From Leadbetterella sp. (GTDB lineage: Bacteria > Bacteroidota > Bacteroidia > Cytophagales > Spirosomataceae): a DNA stretch of 35,729 nt. A program made the position numbers and the translations under genes. Under the pieces are notes generated by a model. That model made no database searches, had not been told where the DNA came from, and worked only from the letters and a program-made list of their open reading frames with translations. This document shows positions 34,651-35,729 of the stretch, piece by piece; within the stretch, counting starts at the first letter, position 1; every line of letters begins with the position of its first letter. The stretch lies in the NCBI GenBank assembly GCA_021740125.1, contig JAIPAJ010000015.1:1-35729 (forward strand), in the 5' to 3' direction.

Positions 34651-34837
34651 ATTGTTCTTAATAATTCCTGAACAGTCCGTTGGAAAATTTTGATTGTTTC
34701 AAATGTTTCCATAAATTTCTAATGTTTATCAAAATTTTACAGAGGATCATTGTTCAGGAAATGTTTTTTTTGGTTCTTTTTTTCAAACGGTGCGACGACT
34801 CGCAAAAAAGAATGCCCGCCTGGCAAGGCACGCAAAG
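34651..34837 (+). repeat. Structured intergenic repeat, copy 2
   Basis: Same architecture and orientation as 33281-33466, starting 1370 bases downstream of it. The outer stem TTCCTGAACA / TGTTCAGGAA (34665-34674 and 34751-34760) is unchanged. In the inner stem a G-C pair of copy 1 (33314/33368) is A-T here (34684/34738), a compensatory double change, while a neighbouring T-A has become G-A. The tail from about 34772 (GGTTCTTTTTTTCAAACGGT and onward through TGCCCGCCTGGCAAGGCA) is identical in both copies. The repeat ends 43 bases before the next reductase start. Confidence 0.85.
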
Positions 34838-34880
34838 TTTATTATTTTATACACTATTCTTAACAAAACCTAACATTCTT

Positions 34881-35729
34881 ATGTACATAGCAGACGAAAA
34901 AAGATACGAACAAATAAGCTACAGACGTTGTGGCAAAAGCGGCATCAGGTTGCCAGAAATTTCGTTGGGCTTATGGCACAATTTCGGGGGTGTGGATACC
35001 TTCGAAAACTACCGAGCTATACTCAGAACGGCATTCGACAAAGGCCTGACGCACTTTGACCTCGCCAATAACTACGGTACACCTCCAGGCTCGGCCGAAG
35101 AGAATTTTGGCCTTTTGATGAAAAAAGACTTTGCCGCTTACCGCGACGAACTCATCATATCGTCAAAAGCAGGCTACCTGATGTGGCCTGGCCCGTATGG
35201 TGAATGGGGTTCAAGAAAGTACATCATAGCCAGCTGCGACCAAAGCCTCAAACGCATGGGTCTTGATTATGTGGACATATTTTACTCGCACCGCCCAGAC
35301 CCCGACACCCCGATGGAGGAAACCATGGGTGCATTGGACACGCTCGTTAGACAAGGAAAAGCACTGTATGTGGGTTTATCTAACTACGACGCCGACCAAA
35401 CCAAAGAAGCCTTGGCGATACTGAAGCAACTCGGTACGCCATGCCTCATACACCAGCCGAAATACTCGATGCTCGTGCGTGACCCAGAAAACGGACTATT
35501 GGATGTTTTGGGTGAAAATGGCGTGGGTTGTATCCCTTTCTCGCCATTGGCACAAGGTATCTTAACCAACAAATACCTCCACGGCATTCCTGAGGACTCC
35601 AGAGCCGGAAAATTAACGGGATTTTTGCAAAAAGACCAAGTGACCACCGAGACCATCAGCAAAGTAAAAGCCCTACACGAAATAGCCGAAAAACGAGGCC
35701 AAAGCCTAGCCCAAATGGCCATAGCTTGG
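34881..35729 (+). CDS. gpr: L-glyceraldehyde-3-phosphate reductase-type aldo/keto reductase, 3' truncated
   Basis: 283 residues are visible; the window ends before the stop, and about 50 or more residues are missing. MYIADEKRYEQISYRRCGKS followed by GIRLPEISLGLWHNFGG matches the YghZ/Gpr subfamily (aldo/keto reductase 14 type), which in E. coli reduces L-glyceraldehyde 3-phosphate and helps with methylglyoxal detoxification. Catalytic residues: Asp and Tyr in THFDLANNYGTPPGSAEENF, Lys in IISSKAGYLMWPGPYG, His in IFYSHRPDPDTPMEET. The frame is open upstream to an ATG at 34812 inside the repeat tail, but the family start fits 34881. G+C is clearly higher than in most of the window (36, 35 and 30 of 60 bases in three hand-counted blocks). 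Confidence 0.93.
   Translation, partial: MYIADEKRYEQISYRRCGKSGIRLPEISLGLWHNFGGVDTFENYRAILRTAFDKGLTHFDLANNYGTPPGSAEENFGLLMKKDFAAYRDELIISSKAGYLMWPGPYGEWGSRKYIIASCDQSLKRMGLDYVDIFYSHRPDPDTPMEETMGALDTLVRQGKALYVGLSNYDADQTKEALAILKQLGTPCLIHQPKYSMLVRDPENGLLDVLGENGVGCIPFSPLAQGILTNKYLHGIPEDSRAGKLTGFLQKDQVTTETISKVKALHEIAEKRGQSLAQMAIAW

Larger units (their letters stand above)
34551..34880. other. Intergenic region holding repeat copy 2
   Basis: About 330 bases between the two aldo/keto reductases. It contains the weak terminator near 34554, about 75 AT-rich bases without a recognised feature, the second repeat copy (34651-34837) and 43 bases before the next start. No separate gene is supported. Confidence 0.7.

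Overview
The window looks like a chromosomal segment of a member of the Bacteroidota, probably of the Cytophagales type (inference). The reasons are AT-rich DNA with weak ribosome binding sites, several upstream elements matching the Bacteroidota -7 box TAnnTTTG, and families typical of that phylum: GSCFA protein, DUF3109 protein, Mrp without the usual C-terminal cysteine pair, viroplasmin-type RNase H, twin-arginine Gfo/Idh/MocA oxidoreductases and a DUF937/OmpA fusion. No rRNA, tRNA, CRISPR array, prophage or transposase gene was seen.

Layout. 1-3615 (+): 5'-truncated glutamine-dependent NAD synthetase, a small secreted protein and a secreted Gfo/Idh/MocA oxidoreductase, closed by a two-way terminator. 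3671-6030 (-): a DUF1624/HGSNAT-like membrane acyltransferase downstream of a membrane-anchored endonuclease/exonuclease/phosphatase protein. 6236-11193 (+): the core transcription/translation operon rimP-nusA-infB, with a leader holding a terminator-like hairpin and a 19-codon reading frame that abuts rimP. 11284-15071 (+): a tightly overlapping four-gene unit (O-methyltransferase, LysM lytic transglycosylase, DUF3109 protein, alkyltransferase-like protein). 15234-15704 (+): an Lrp/AsnC regulator, convergent with a TPR protein (15739-16959, -). 17094-18545: hypoxanthine phosphoribosyltransferase convergent with an orphan ABC ATPase. 18608-22457: a Nudix-type regulator, a DUF937/OmpA fusion on the minus strand and a sugar-acid dehydratase of the IlvD/Edd family. 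22459-26068 (+): GSCFA protein, Mrp and a second Gfo/Idh/MocA oxidoreductase. 26167-31676 (+): CAP-domain lipoprotein, NifU-like protein, an unusual long D-Ala-D-Ala ligase paralogue, RNase H, tRNA1(Val) methyltransferase, family 2 glycosyltransferase and a lipoprotein. 31729-32997 (-): RarA. 33281-35729: two unrelated aldo/keto reductases, each preceded by a copy of the same ~186-bp structured repeat. The last is cut by the window end.

Most of the window is ordinary housekeeping and cell-envelope genes. The part least explained by known families is 33281-34837: a pair of ~186-bp direct repeats with strong internal dyad symmetry, a compensatory base-pair change between copies, an invariant GC-rich tail, and placement just upstream of two GC-richer reductase genes. 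Second-tier items are the rimP leader, the modified Ddl paralogue with a C-terminal half-module, the degenerate Nudix regulator near a sugar-acid dehydratase, and two promoter-like boxes so close to the start codon that leaderless mRNA is suggested.
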